Part shown: piece by piece, positions 1 through 6,966 of the stretch
Position numbering within the stretch: position 1 is the first letter of the stretch
How the letters are laid out: every line of letters starts with the position of its first letter
Position numbers and translations under genes: made by a program
The notes under the pieces: model-generated
The model's input: the letters and a program-made list of their open reading frames with translations, nothing else
Told to the model about the DNA's origin: nothing
The model's database searches: none
From: Dehalococcoidia bacterium
GTDB lineage: Bacteria; Chloroflexota; Dehalococcoidia; SZUA-161
Length of the DNA: 33,668 nt
Reading direction: 5' to 3'
Assembly: GCA_014859215.1 (NCBI GenBank)
Contig: JACUUS010000004.1
Coordinates: forward strand, 1-33,668

Positions 1-10
1 TTAATCCACA

Positions 11-29
11 GTTCCCCCACCAGGGGAAC
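11..29 (-). terminator. Stem-loop after the receiver gene
   Basis: A perfect 7-base inverted repeat (GTTCCCC and GGGGAAC) with a 5-base loop lies just past the stop codon of the minus-strand receiver gene. No T-run follows on the minus strand, so it is not a classical Rho-independent terminator. It may still slow or protect transcript ends. It also lies close to the window edge, so a following minus-strand gene cannot be excluded. Confidence 0.3.
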
Positions 30-34
30 GGAAG

Positions 35-466
35 TCAGGGTCTCTCTTCCTCTTGCAGGGCCTGCCGCAAAGTAGCCAGCGAAAGCTTCGACTTGGGTAT
101 GAATGCGAGCGCGCCCTCGACCTTCGCCATCCTGCTGTAAACACGCTCCTCGTAGGCGCTTGTCACAATGGCCCTTATCTGCGGATAATTATGCTGAACA
201 TAGCGCGCAAGCTCGAGCCCATCCTGTTCAGGCATGTACATGTCGGCGATAATCAGATCGGGTAGAAGTGACTGGATAAGCAAGACGGCTTCCATCCCGC
301 TGCCGGCTTCTCCTACTACCGCGAATTCCTCGCTATGATCCAGCAGGGACCGGAGCCACTTGCGAAATTCGATTTCGTCATCCGCCACCAGAACTCGATA
401 CAACTTGATCCATTCCTGTCTGCAGAGATAGCCATAGAGTATCGCGTTTGCGGAGAAGGGTAACAT
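35..466 (-). CDS. Receiver-only response regulator (CheY-like)
   Basis: A single phosphoacceptor receiver domain spans about residues 23-140, with no output domain after it. The acidic pair D29/D30, the phosphoacceptor D75 (in IIADMYMP), T102/S103 and K125 are in the expected places, so it should be phosphorylated by a histidine kinase. No kinase is seen in the window. The first 21 residues do not look like part of the domain. A TTG at codon 22 (position 403), about ten bases after an AGGA, is a possible true start and would give a 122-residue protein. It lies 27 bases downstream of the NarL-type regulator on the same strand and is probably co-transcribed with it. Its action may be protein-protein signalling rather than DNA binding. 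Confidence 0.82.
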   Translation of the reverse strand: MLPFSANAILYGYLCRQEWIKLYRVLVADDEIEFRKWLRSLLDHSEEFAVVGEAGSGMEAVLLIQSLLPDLIIADMYMPEQDGLELARYVQHNYPQIRAIVTSAYEERVYSRMAKVEGALAFIPKSKLSLATLRQALQEEERP

Positions 467-493
467 GGTGCTGGCCTGACGAATCCGCCCGGT

Positions 494-1156
494 CTATCTT
501 TGACCGCTTCTTGAGCTTTCCAGATAAAGGAGGGTGGCCTTGACTCTTGCGTGTATGTCCTGCTCGTGGGAAAGATGCAGCTCCTGGTAAATAGCGTTTA
601 TGTAGGTTTCCACCGACTTGCGGGACAGCCTCAACCGTTCCGCGATCGCAGCATTGCTGTAACCCTGCGCGAGCAGTTCCAGTACTTCCTGATGCCTGGG
701 GTTCAACTTGGCCACGGCCGAGCCCTGCCTGGGCCGCAGGCTGGCCACCACCGCCGGATCAAGCACCACCATCCCTGCTCTGCTTCCCTGGATAGCCCTT
801 ACTATAGCGGCAAGGTCCGGCACGGTTTGTTTAAGAAGGTAAGCCCAGCCCTGAATCTGCTCCAGCGGCAGGCTAGTTATGTAGCGCCTTTCCCTGTGCG
901 CCGACAGGATAACAATCCCGGTCTGAGGCCTCTCCTGCTTGATCACCAGCGCGGCAGCGATTCCGTCGAGCTCGCCGGGGAGTTCGATGTCCATGATAAC
1001 AACGTCCGGTTTCTGCTCCCTCGCAAGCTCTATCGCGGTCCTTCCATCCTGGGCCATCCCCACCACATCAAGTCCAGGCTCGATGTCCAGTGTCCTGCCC
1101 AGCAGCTCCCTGAACAGCGCCTCGTCATCCACTATGATGAGCCTTGTCTTGTCCAT
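494..1156 (-). CDS. NarL/FixJ-family response regulator with LuxR HTH
   Basis: This is a two-domain transcription factor of normal length (220 residues). The receiver domain at about 5-120 has acidic residues D10/D11, phosphoacceptor D56 (VVIMDIELPG) and K109. A LuxR-type helix-turn-helix follows at about 150-205, starting at LNPRHQEVLELL and containing the typical SRKSVETY recognition helix. The ATG is preceded by GGAGCAAGG on the minus strand. It is divergent from the 31-gene catabolic cluster and separated from it by 275 bases, so it is a reasonable candidate regulator of that cluster and perhaps of itself. The ligand and the partner kinase are unknown. Confidence 0.9.
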   Translation of the reverse strand: MDKTRLIIVDDEALFRELLGRTLDIEPGLDVVGMAQDGRTAIELAREQKPDVVIMDIELPGELDGIAAALVIKQERPQTGIVILSAHRERRYITSLPLEQIQGWAYLLKQTVPDLAAIVRAIQGSRAGMVVLDPAVVASLRPRQGSAVAKLNPRHQEVLELLAQGYSNAAIAERLRLSRKSVETYINAIYQELHLSHEQDIHARVKATLLYLESSRSGQR

Positions 1157-1192
1157 CCTTGCTCCATTTAAAACCCCAGGGCAGTTCGGCCT

Positions 1193-1221
1193 ATTATGTC
1201 AGGTGCTGACACTTCTGTCCA
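1193..1221 (-). promoter_or_regulatory. Candidate sigma-70 promoter for the regulator pair
   Basis: Read on the minus strand, TGGACA (plus 1216-1221) is followed after exactly 17 bases by CATAAT (plus 1193-1198). Each box matches five of six consensus bases. The -10 box is about 37 bases from the regulator ATG, which leaves room for a short leader with the GGAG ribosome binding site. The assignment is by eye, without a position-weight score. Confidence 0.45.
1197..1211. promoter_or_regulatory. Palindromic operator candidate
   Basis: TGTCAG-GTG-CTGACA is a perfect 6-base dyad with a 3-base centre. It lies inside the spacer of the candidate minus-strand promoter, where a bound dimer would block RNA polymerase. 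This would fit autoregulation by the NarL-type protein or control by another regulator. No second perfect copy was noticed in the intergenic gap. Confidence 0.4.
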
Positions 1222-1345
1222 CATAGTGTCATCCCTATCCCGCATGGTGTACGCCCCTCTACTTACTCAGGAGACAGCAGCAAAGCAAAACAGGGAGCGG
1301 CACTATATCCAGTCATCCGTTCACGCCTTATCCTCAATAGCGGCA

Positions 1346-1415
1346 CGGTCGACCGCACATCGGTGCGAGCAGTCTAGCAGAATTCTACGCCATTTGCCAG
1401 CAAATCTTTTGGCAA
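1346..1415. promoter_or_regulatory. Leader of the catabolic cluster with two dyads
   Basis: The region before the first cluster gene holds a 10-base palindrome, CGGTCGACCG (1346-1355), and an inverted repeat TTGCCA...TGGCAA (1394-1415, 10-base loop). I found no convincing -35/-10 pair on the plus strand in the gap, so the cluster promoter remains unplaced. It may be activator-dependent. Confidence 0.25.
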
Positions 1416-1431
1416 TAGAGGTGCTGTTGAT

Positions 1432-2880
1432 ATGATAGGCATAACCTCTTTCGGTGCCTACATCCCCTGGCACCGCATGGACAGGCAACTCTGCGCAAAA
1501 GCCTGGGGCGGGTTCGCCATACCCGGTGAACGGGCCGTGGCCGGTTATGACGAGGATAGCGTCACCATGGCAGTCGAAGCCGCAATTGACTGCCTGGGCC
1601 ACCTGGAACCCGACAAGCTGGACGGCCTCTACTTTGCTACGACCACCTCGCCGTACAAGGAAAAACAGTGTTCAGCGCTCATGGCCCTGGCCCTCAGCCT
1701 GCGCCCCGATGTACGCACCGCGGACATAACTACCTCCCTGCGTTCCGGCACCAGCGCCCTGGCGATGGCTCTTGATTCGGTAAGAGCAGGGAGCCTGAAT
1801 AGCGTACTCGTCGCCGCGGCGGACAGCCGGGTAGCGGCCCCCGCCGGCATGCTCGAGCAGTCTCTTGGCGACGCCGCCGGTGCGGTGCTCATCGGCAATC
1901 ATGATGTGATAGCCGAAATCCAGAGTTCGTACACAATTTCGGATGAACTGGCCGGCAACTGGCGGTCAGAGAACGACACCTTCGTCCGGGCATGGGAAGA
2001 CCGGATGATTATGGATGAAAGCTATTCGCGAGTCATGCCCCAGGCAATCAATGGCCTGTTAGGCAAGTGCGGCCTTTCCGTCAAAGACGTCACAAGAGCC
2101 GTCTTTGATCCGCCGGGAGACATCCGGCGCCACGGCCGAGTAGCTTCTGACTTGGGTTTCGAACCATCACAGGTAACCGATCCCTCTTCGATCTTCATGA
2201 ACGTCGGCCTTCCCGGCTGCGCCATGTCACTCTTGATGCTTGCAGGCGCCCTCGAAAATGCGAGCCCCGGCGACACCATTCTTTTCGCAGGCTATGGCAA
2301 CGGCGCAGATGCGTTCTTGCTCCGGGTAACAGACGACACCCGGGGCCCGGAACAACGGCGCGGGTTCCGGAAACACCTCGCATCAAAGCACATGCTCGAT
2401 AACTACAACAGCTACCTCAGGTGGCGCGACATTGTCCCGGTTGAAGCCGCGCGCCGGTCGGAAAAAGGGCATATCTCCGTCTCCGCAAACTGGCGCGAGC
2501 GCAGGACCCTGCTCGGGCTCTGGGGAATCAAGTGCAGGCGCTGCGGCACCCCGCAGTACGACAGCGGCGCAATTACGACGACTCCTATCCGCGTCTGCGC
2601 CATATGCCAGGCACAGGATGACTTCGATGATTACAGTTTCGCCAGGAAGAAGGCGAAGGTATTCAGCTACACCCAGGACAACCTCGCACCGGCGATAGAT
2701 CCCCCCTCGTCCGTGGTCATGGTGGAGTACGAAGGCGGCGGAAGATCGCTCTTCGACCTTACTGACCGAGTCCCGGAAGAGGTCAAAGTGGGCATGGATG
2801 TAGAGATGGCCTTCAGAAAAGTGTACTTCGACCGGGGTATCAGCAACTACTTCTGGAAAGCCCGACCCATAAGGTGCTAG
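1432..2880 (+). CDS. HMG-CoA synthase-like protein fused to a DUF35 zinc-ribbon/OB domain
   Basis: Residues about 1-320 have the fold signature of the HMG-CoA synthase/KAS III branch of the thiolase superfamily (start MIGITSFGAYIPWHR, late GYGNGADAFLL). Residues about 355-482 are a DUF35 module: a zinc ribbon with C368/C371 and C389/C392, then an OB-fold ending. The Glu, Cys and His that catalyse HMG-CoA synthesis appear to be replaced. The Cys position is L103 in SLRSGTSAL, the Glu region reads ATTTSPY, and the FH-P region reads FDPPGD. It is therefore probably not a true HMG-CoA synthase. DUF35 domains organise thiolase and HMG-CoA synthase subunits and help bind CoA. An AGAGGTG site lies 8 bases before the ATG. 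This is the first gene of the plus-strand cluster, 10 bases before a thiolase. Confidence 0.85.
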   Translation: MIGITSFGAYIPWHRMDRQLCAKAWGGFAIPGERAVAGYDEDSVTMAVEAAIDCLGHLEPDKLDGLYFATTTSPYKEKQCSALMALALSLRPDVRTADITTSLRSGTSALAMALDSVRAGSLNSVLVAAADSRVAAPAGMLEQSLGDAAGAVLIGNHDVIAEIQSSYTISDELAGNWRSENDTFVRAWEDRMIMDESYSRVMPQAINGLLGKCGLSVKDVTRAVFDPPGDIRRHGRVASDLGFEPSQVTDPSSIFMNVGLPGCAMSLLMLAGALENASPGDTILFAGYGNGADAFLLRVTDDTRGPEQRRGFRKHLASKHMLDNYNSYLRWRDIVPVEAARRSEKGHISVSANWRERRTLLGLWGIKCRRCGTPQYDSGAITTTPIRVCAICQAQDDFDDYSFARKKAKVFSYTQDNLAPAIDPPSSVVMVEYEGGGRSLFDLTDRVPEEVKVGMDVEMAFRKVYFDRGISNYFWKARPIRC

Positions 2881-2890
2881 GAGGCAAGTC

Positions 2891-4063
2891 ATGCCAGGAA
2901 GCATAAGGGACCGGGTAGCGATTGTAGGCATGGGCTGCACCCGGTTCGGTGAACTCTGGGACAAAGGGCCAAGCGATTTGATCGTCGAGGCGGTGGATGA
3001 AGCCTGCAAAGATGCCGGGCTTGAGATAAAGGATATCCAGGCCGCATGGGGCGGCACCCTTTTCAGCGGCTCCGGAGGCCGCTCCGTAAGCGAACCTCTG
3101 CGGCTGCAATATATCCCTATAACGAGAGTGGAAAACGCGTGTGGTTCGGGGCACGACGCCGTCCGAAACGCCTCATATGCAGTCGCCGCCGGAATCTATG
3201 ACGTCGCGCTTGCCGTGGGTTTTGAGAAGCTCAAGGATGAGGGTACGAGCGGACTGCCGGGCATGGACAACCGCACCCACACTCACGCTGTTGCAACCAT
3301 GCCCGGCATGTTCGCGATGATGGCTACCAGGTATTTCGATCGCTATGGGCTCACTCCGCAGGAGGGAAAGACCATGCTGGCCAAAATATCGGTCAAGAGC
3401 CATCGCAACGGCTCCCTGAACCCGAAGGCCCATTTGAAGAACGTCCTGACCCTGGAAAGGGTGCTGAATGCTCCGATCATCGCCTGGCCGCTGGGCCTTT
3501 TTGACTGCTGCGGCGTTTCGGACGGCGCCGCTGCGGCAATCATAACGCGTGCGGACATGGCCGGTAATTTCCGCTCCGACCCGGTCTATATCAAGGCCCT
3601 TCAAATATGTACCAGCCCCACCTCCGGACGCATCACTTCGGAATATGATTACACGCACGTCGAGGAGGCATACCGGGCTGGAATCGCCGCCTATGCTGAG
3701 GCCGGTGTGAGGGAACCCCGCAAGGAAATCAGCATGGCCGAAGTCCATGACTGCTTCTCCATTACCGAAGCCGTCACTATGGAGGACCTCCAGTTCAGCG
3801 ATAGAGGACGCGTCAAAGAAGACATAGACGCCGGGATGTTCAATCTTGAAGGAGAACTTCCTGTCCAGCCCGACGGGGGTCTAAAATGCTTCGGCCATCC
3901 TATCGGAGCCTCTGGCATACGCATGCTCTACGAACTTTATCTCCAACTCCAGGGCCGAGCTGGCCCGCGCCAGATTGAAGACCCCAAACTGGGCCTCGCC
4001 CATAACATGGGCCACGAACCTTATGCACCTACCGTAAGCGTATGTATTCTCGGCCTCAAGTGA
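2891..4063 (+). CDS. Thiolase (SCP-x/acetyl-CoA acetyltransferase type), catalytic residues intact
   Basis: This is a full-length (390 residues) SCP-x-type thiolase that should cleave a 3-ketoacyl-CoA with free CoA, or condense in reverse. The nucleophile is C84 in VENACGSG. HDCF follows the AEV stretch, H336 is in GHPIGASG, and H371 is in the AHN motif that replaces the C-terminal Cys in SCP-x enzymes. An AGGAGG site precedes the ATG. It sits between the HMG-CoA-synthase-like/DUF35 fusion and an acyl-CoA dehydrogenase. Thiolases of this branch usually need a DUF35 partner, as in BbsAB, where the zinc-finger subunit is essential. The fusion protein or the DUF35 at 5350 could serve. Substrate unknown. 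Confidence 0.9.
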   Translation: MPGSIRDRVAIVGMGCTRFGELWDKGPSDLIVEAVDEACKDAGLEIKDIQAAWGGTLFSGSGGRSVSEPLRLQYIPITRVENACGSGHDAVRNASYAVAAGIYDVALAVGFEKLKDEGTSGLPGMDNRTHTHAVATMPGMFAMMATRYFDRYGLTPQEGKTMLAKISVKSHRNGSLNPKAHLKNVLTLERVLNAPIIAWPLGLFDCCGVSDGAAAAIITRADMAGNFRSDPVYIKALQICTSPTSGRITSEYDYTHVEEAYRAGIAAYAEAGVREPRKEISMAEVHDCFSITEAVTMEDLQFSDRGRVKEDIDAGMFNLEGELPVQPDGGLKCFGHPIGASGIRMLYELYLQLQGRAGPRQIEDPKLGLAHNMGHEPYAPTVSVCILGLK

Positions 4064-4083
4064 GGGGCTCGACCCGCTGGTAA

Positions 4084-4091
4084 AAGGAGGT
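4084..4091 (+). promoter_or_regulatory. Ribosome binding site fixing a TTG start
   Basis: AAGGAGGT lies 7-8 bases before TTG 4099. The in-frame GTG at 4090 is part of this site and cannot be the start. Confidence 0.75.
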
Positions 4092-4098
4092 GGTCATT

Positions 4099-5313
4099 TT
4101 GAACTTCACGCTCACTCCCCGTCAGCAGGCGGTGCGGAAAGAGTTTGAAGACTTCTTCCGTGAGGAGATGACGAAAGCGCCTCCGGTAGCAGGAGGCGAA
4201 AACATCTATGACAACGACGACGCATGGGCCTTCCATTGCGATATAGCGAGGAAACTTGGCCAAAGAGGCTGGCTCTCACTTCCCTGGCCCAAACAGTACG
4301 GCGGCCAGGAAGCTCCGATAATAGAACAGCTCCTGTTCAATGAAGTCCGTTCTTACTACAGGGCTCCCGGCGTAGACGTGCAGGGGATAGGCATGCTGGC
4401 TCCCACGTTGCTTGTCTCGGGCAATGAGAATCAGAAGCAGCAACACCTGCCTCCGCTGGCACGCGGGGAGACTACCTGGTGTCAGGGATGGAGCGAGCCA
4501 AATGCCGGCTCCGACCTGGCTTCCCTGACAACCAAAGCCGTGCGGCGCGGCGAAGACTACATCATAAACGGCCAGAAGACCTGGACCAGCGGAGCTCACA
4601 GGGCGCACTGGTGCTTCATGCTCGCCCGGACCGATCCCAACCAGCCGCGCCACCGCGGTCTCTCCTTCTTCCTGTTGGACATGAAAACCCCCGGTATTTC
4701 CCTGCGCCCGTTGAAAGGCATGGACGGCTCACACATGTTCAACGAGATGTTCTTCGACGATGTCCGTGTGCCCGCATCCAACCTCGTCGGCGAAGAAAAC
4801 CGAGGCTGGTACGTGAGCCTGATGACGATGAATTTCGAACGCTCCAGCGTCGGCGCCATGTCAGAGGCAAGACGTGTCGTGGAAGAGCTGGTCCAGTTCT
4901 GCAAAGAGAGCATGTTCGATGGCCGGCCTTTGTCTGAGGACCGCCTGGTGCGCAACCTCCTGGGGCAGATCACAATCGAAATTGACGTAGGGAAGGCTCT
5001 TTCATACCGTGTTGCCGCATTGCAGGAAAAGGGACAGGAGAACGCCCTGGAAGCTGCCATCGCCGCATCAGCAGCGAAGCTGTATGGCAGTGAGCTCGGG
5101 CAGCGCCTTGCCTATACGGGCTGCCGCGTGATGGGCCTTTACGGACAGGTCAAGGGCGGCTCCAGGTGGGCCCCGCTGAGAGGTTACTTCGAAAGCGCTT
5201 ACCAGCAGTGCCTGGGGATGAACATCGCCGCGGGAACGTCGGAGATACAGCGCAATGTCATCGCCGTCCGCGGACTCGACCTTCCCCGCGAGCCGGCACC
5301 GGCGAAGAACTGA
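4099..5313 (+). CDS. Acyl-CoA dehydrogenase
   Basis: This is an FAD-dependent alpha,beta-desaturase of acyl-CoA that passes electrons to electron-transfer flavoprotein. From the TTG start it is 404 residues and begins MNFTLTPRQQ. It has an N-terminal helical domain, the beta-domain signature (WSEPNAGSDLASL) and the C-terminal GTSEIQRNVIA. The usual catalytic Glu just before GTSEIQ is absent (IAAGTSEIQ). A Glu at the isovaleryl-/long-chain-type position, E247 in NFERSS, is present and is the likely base. Such placement is common in dehydrogenases for branched or bulky acyl-CoAs, including steroid side chains. It lies between the first thiolase and a DUF35 gene. Confidence 0.9.
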   Translation: MNFTLTPRQQAVRKEFEDFFREEMTKAPPVAGGENIYDNDDAWAFHCDIARKLGQRGWLSLPWPKQYGGQEAPIIEQLLFNEVRSYYRAPGVDVQGIGMLAPTLLVSGNENQKQQHLPPLARGETTWCQGWSEPNAGSDLASLTTKAVRRGEDYIINGQKTWTSGAHRAHWCFMLARTDPNQPRHRGLSFFLLDMKTPGISLRPLKGMDGSHMFNEMFFDDVRVPASNLVGEENRGWYVSLMTMNFERSSVGAMSEARRVVEELVQFCKESMFDGRPLSEDRLVRNLLGQITIEIDVGKALSYRVAALQEKGQENALEAAIAASAAKLYGSELGQRLAYTGCRVMGLYGQVKGGSRWAPLRGYFESAYQQCLGMNIAAGTSEIQRNVIAVRGLDLPREPAPAKN

Positions 5314-5349
5314 AGTCCAGAGCAGAATAAATCCTGTAGAGGTGAACCT

Positions 5350-5766
5350 ATGACACAACCCGCTCCCGCATCGCCGCTCTTCTGGCGGTTTAAACCGGAA
5401 GTATTCAGACTCATTGGCATCAAGTGCAAGGACTGCGGTCATATCAGCTATCCCAGGACGAAGATATGTCATGAATGCGGAAGCCTGGAACTCGACGAAT
5501 ATCAACTCGCCAGAGGCGGCACGGTCCACACATACTGCGTAAACTGGGCTCCCCCACCCACCTTCGAAGCGCCCATCATGCCCGTCATAGTCGACCTCGA
5601 TGGAGGCGGCAGGTATCAGGGTCTGATGACTGAGACCGCCGACCCGGAGGAGGTGAAAATTGGGGCCAGGGTCGAAATGGTGTTCAGGAAGCTAACGACC
5701 GACCGGGGTCTCAACGTTTACGGATACAAGTTCCGCCTTAGCGAGGAGGCCGCCGATGAGAGGTAA
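5350..5766 (+). CDS. DUF35 zinc-ribbon/OB-fold protein, thiolase partner
   Basis: A 138-residue stand-alone DUF35 protein. The N-terminal rubredoxin-like zinc ribbon has C26/C29 and C40/C43, and an OB-fold follows (typical VKIGARVEMVFRKL late strand). It has no enzymatic motif of its own. In characterised systems (BbsA, ChsH2 C-terminal domain, archaeal thiolase/HMG-CoA synthase complexes) this fold scaffolds a thiolase-fold partner and contributes to CoA binding. Its last 11 bases overlap the start of the next thiolase gene, which suggests translational coupling and a direct BbsAB-like pair. GAGGTG lies upstream of the ATG. Confidence 0.88.
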   Translation: MTQPAPASPLFWRFKPEVFRLIGIKCKDCGHISYPRTKICHECGSLELDEYQLARGGTVHTYCVNWAPPPTFEAPIMPVIVDLDGGGRYQGLMTETADPEEVKIGARVEMVFRKLTTDRGLNVYGYKFRLSEEAADER

Positions 5767-6946
5767 AGTCGCTGTAGTCGGCGTCGGGATGATCAAGTTC
5801 GGCGAGCTCTTCGAAAAGAGTCTCGAGACCATGATTCAGGAAGCTTACCTGAACTGCCTGAAGAACGTGGATAAAGGGATCGATCCGGGTGAGATCAAAG
5901 CGGCCTGGTTCGGACAGTGGAGCGGCGGCTTCATCGGGCAGGGAACCCAGAGCGGCCATTCCCTGACGAGTATGATCGGCAATCGCAATATACCCTGCAC
6001 CAGGCTCGAAAATGCCTGCCCCACCGGGGGTGATACTTTCAGACACGCTTGCCTGGGGGTCGCTTCAGGTCTGTATGATGTCGTGCTGGCGCTCGGCGCC
6101 GAGAAGATGAGGGACAAGCCTTCGGCGGAATCGCTGGGCGGAGCGGGAGGAGGCGGGGGCGCAGAGACCGGTTCGCACCCGGCCTGGATGATCGGGCAGG
6201 GCGGACCGGCGATTCAGGCCATGCACGCAACCCGTCAGATGTACCAGCTTGGCTACACCATGGAAGACTTCGCCAGGGTGGCAGTGAAGAACCATCATAA
6301 CGGCAGCTTCTGCCCTTTCGCCCATTACCAGTTCGACATCACGCTTGAACGTGTACTGAACAGTCCCATTATATGCTGGCCGCTTCACCTTTTTGACTGC
6401 TGTCCGCAGACCGATGGGGCGGCAGCGGCAATCGTATGCCGGGCGGACCTTGCCAGCAAATACAGCAACAAGCCCGTATACGTGCTGGGCAGTCATGTCG
6501 GCAACGACCACAACCAGCTCTGGGATCGGAGCAGCTTTGTCGAGCAGCTCTCGACAGTCAAAGCTGCAAAAGGAGCCTTCGAGATGGCCGGCGTCAAGCC
6601 GCGCGATGTTGATTTTGCCGAGCTGCACGACTGTTTTACCAACACCGAACTGATGAATATCGAAGACGTAGGCTTCGTACCTAAGGGCGAGGCCGCCGCC
6701 CGGCTCAAAAACGGCGAGTTCGACATGCAAGGACCGCTCCCCATAAACCCGAGCGGCGGATTGAAGGCGCATGGTCACCCCATCGCAGCCACAGGCCTCG
6801 GTCAGATATACGAGGTCGTTACCCAGCTCCGCGAGGAAGCAGACAAGCGCCAGGTGAAGCTCAAGAATGGAATTGGCCTTCAACACAACGTAGGCGGACC
6901 CGCGTTCGGAGTCGCCGTCGTAAATATCCTGTCTCGCTCCCTATGA
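5756..6946 (+). CDS. Thiolase (SCP-x type), catalytic residues intact
   Basis: A 396-residue thiolase with nucleophile C88 in LENACPTGG, HDCF in the AELHDCF motif, H341 in GHPIAATG and H377 in QHNVGG. It should cleave or form 3-ketoacyl-CoA. A glycine-rich insert at about residues 127-135 (GGAGGGGG) is unusual compared with the thiolase at 2891 and probably forms a flexible loop. Its start overlaps the DUF35 gene before it, and its stop overlaps an unused upstream ATG of the following gene. It pairs most naturally with the 5350 DUF35 protein. The substrate cannot be read from the sequence. Confidence 0.9.
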   Translation: MRGKVAVVGVGMIKFGELFEKSLETMIQEAYLNCLKNVDKGIDPGEIKAAWFGQWSGGFIGQGTQSGHSLTSMIGNRNIPCTRLENACPTGGDTFRHACLGVASGLYDVVLALGAEKMRDKPSAESLGGAGGGGGAETGSHPAWMIGQGGPAIQAMHATRQMYQLGYTMEDFARVAVKNHHNGSFCPFAHYQFDITLERVLNSPIICWPLHLFDCCPQTDGAAAAIVCRADLASKYSNKPVYVLGSHVGNDHNQLWDRSSFVEQLSTVKAAKGAFEMAGVKPRDVDFAELHDCFTNTELMNIEDVGFVPKGEAAARLKNGEFDMQGPLPINPSGGLKAHGHPIAATGLGQIYEVVTQLREEADKRQVKLKNGIGLQHNVGGPAFGVAVVNILSRSL

Positions 6947-6953
6947 CCGTGTT

Positions 6954-6960
6954 AAGGAGG
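6954..6960 (+). promoter_or_regulatory. Ribosome binding site fixing a TTG start
   Basis: AAGGAGG lies 6 bases before TTG 6967. The in-frame ATG at 6943, which overlaps the previous stop codon, would sit before this site and would add eight residues that do not match the family. Confidence 0.7.
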
Positions 6961-6966
6961 ATAACC

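Noticed and set aside
551..1171. Plus-strand open frame of 206 codons opposite the NarL-type regulator
   Set aside because: The minus-strand translation is an unmistakable receiver-LuxR protein, while the plus frame has no motif.
1409..1436. TTGGCA-16-TATGAT promoter-like pair at the first cluster gene
   Set aside because: Transcription would start inside the coding sequence, after the ribosome binding site and the ATG that gives the normal family N-terminus.
2383..3057. Minus-strand open frame of 224 codons across the 1432/2891 gene junction
   Set aside because: It spans two well-supported plus-strand genes and their ribosome binding site.
6065..6886. Minus-strand open frame of 273 codons opposite the second thiolase
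   Set aside because: Shadow of a thiolase with all catalytic residues, and the translation shows no domain.
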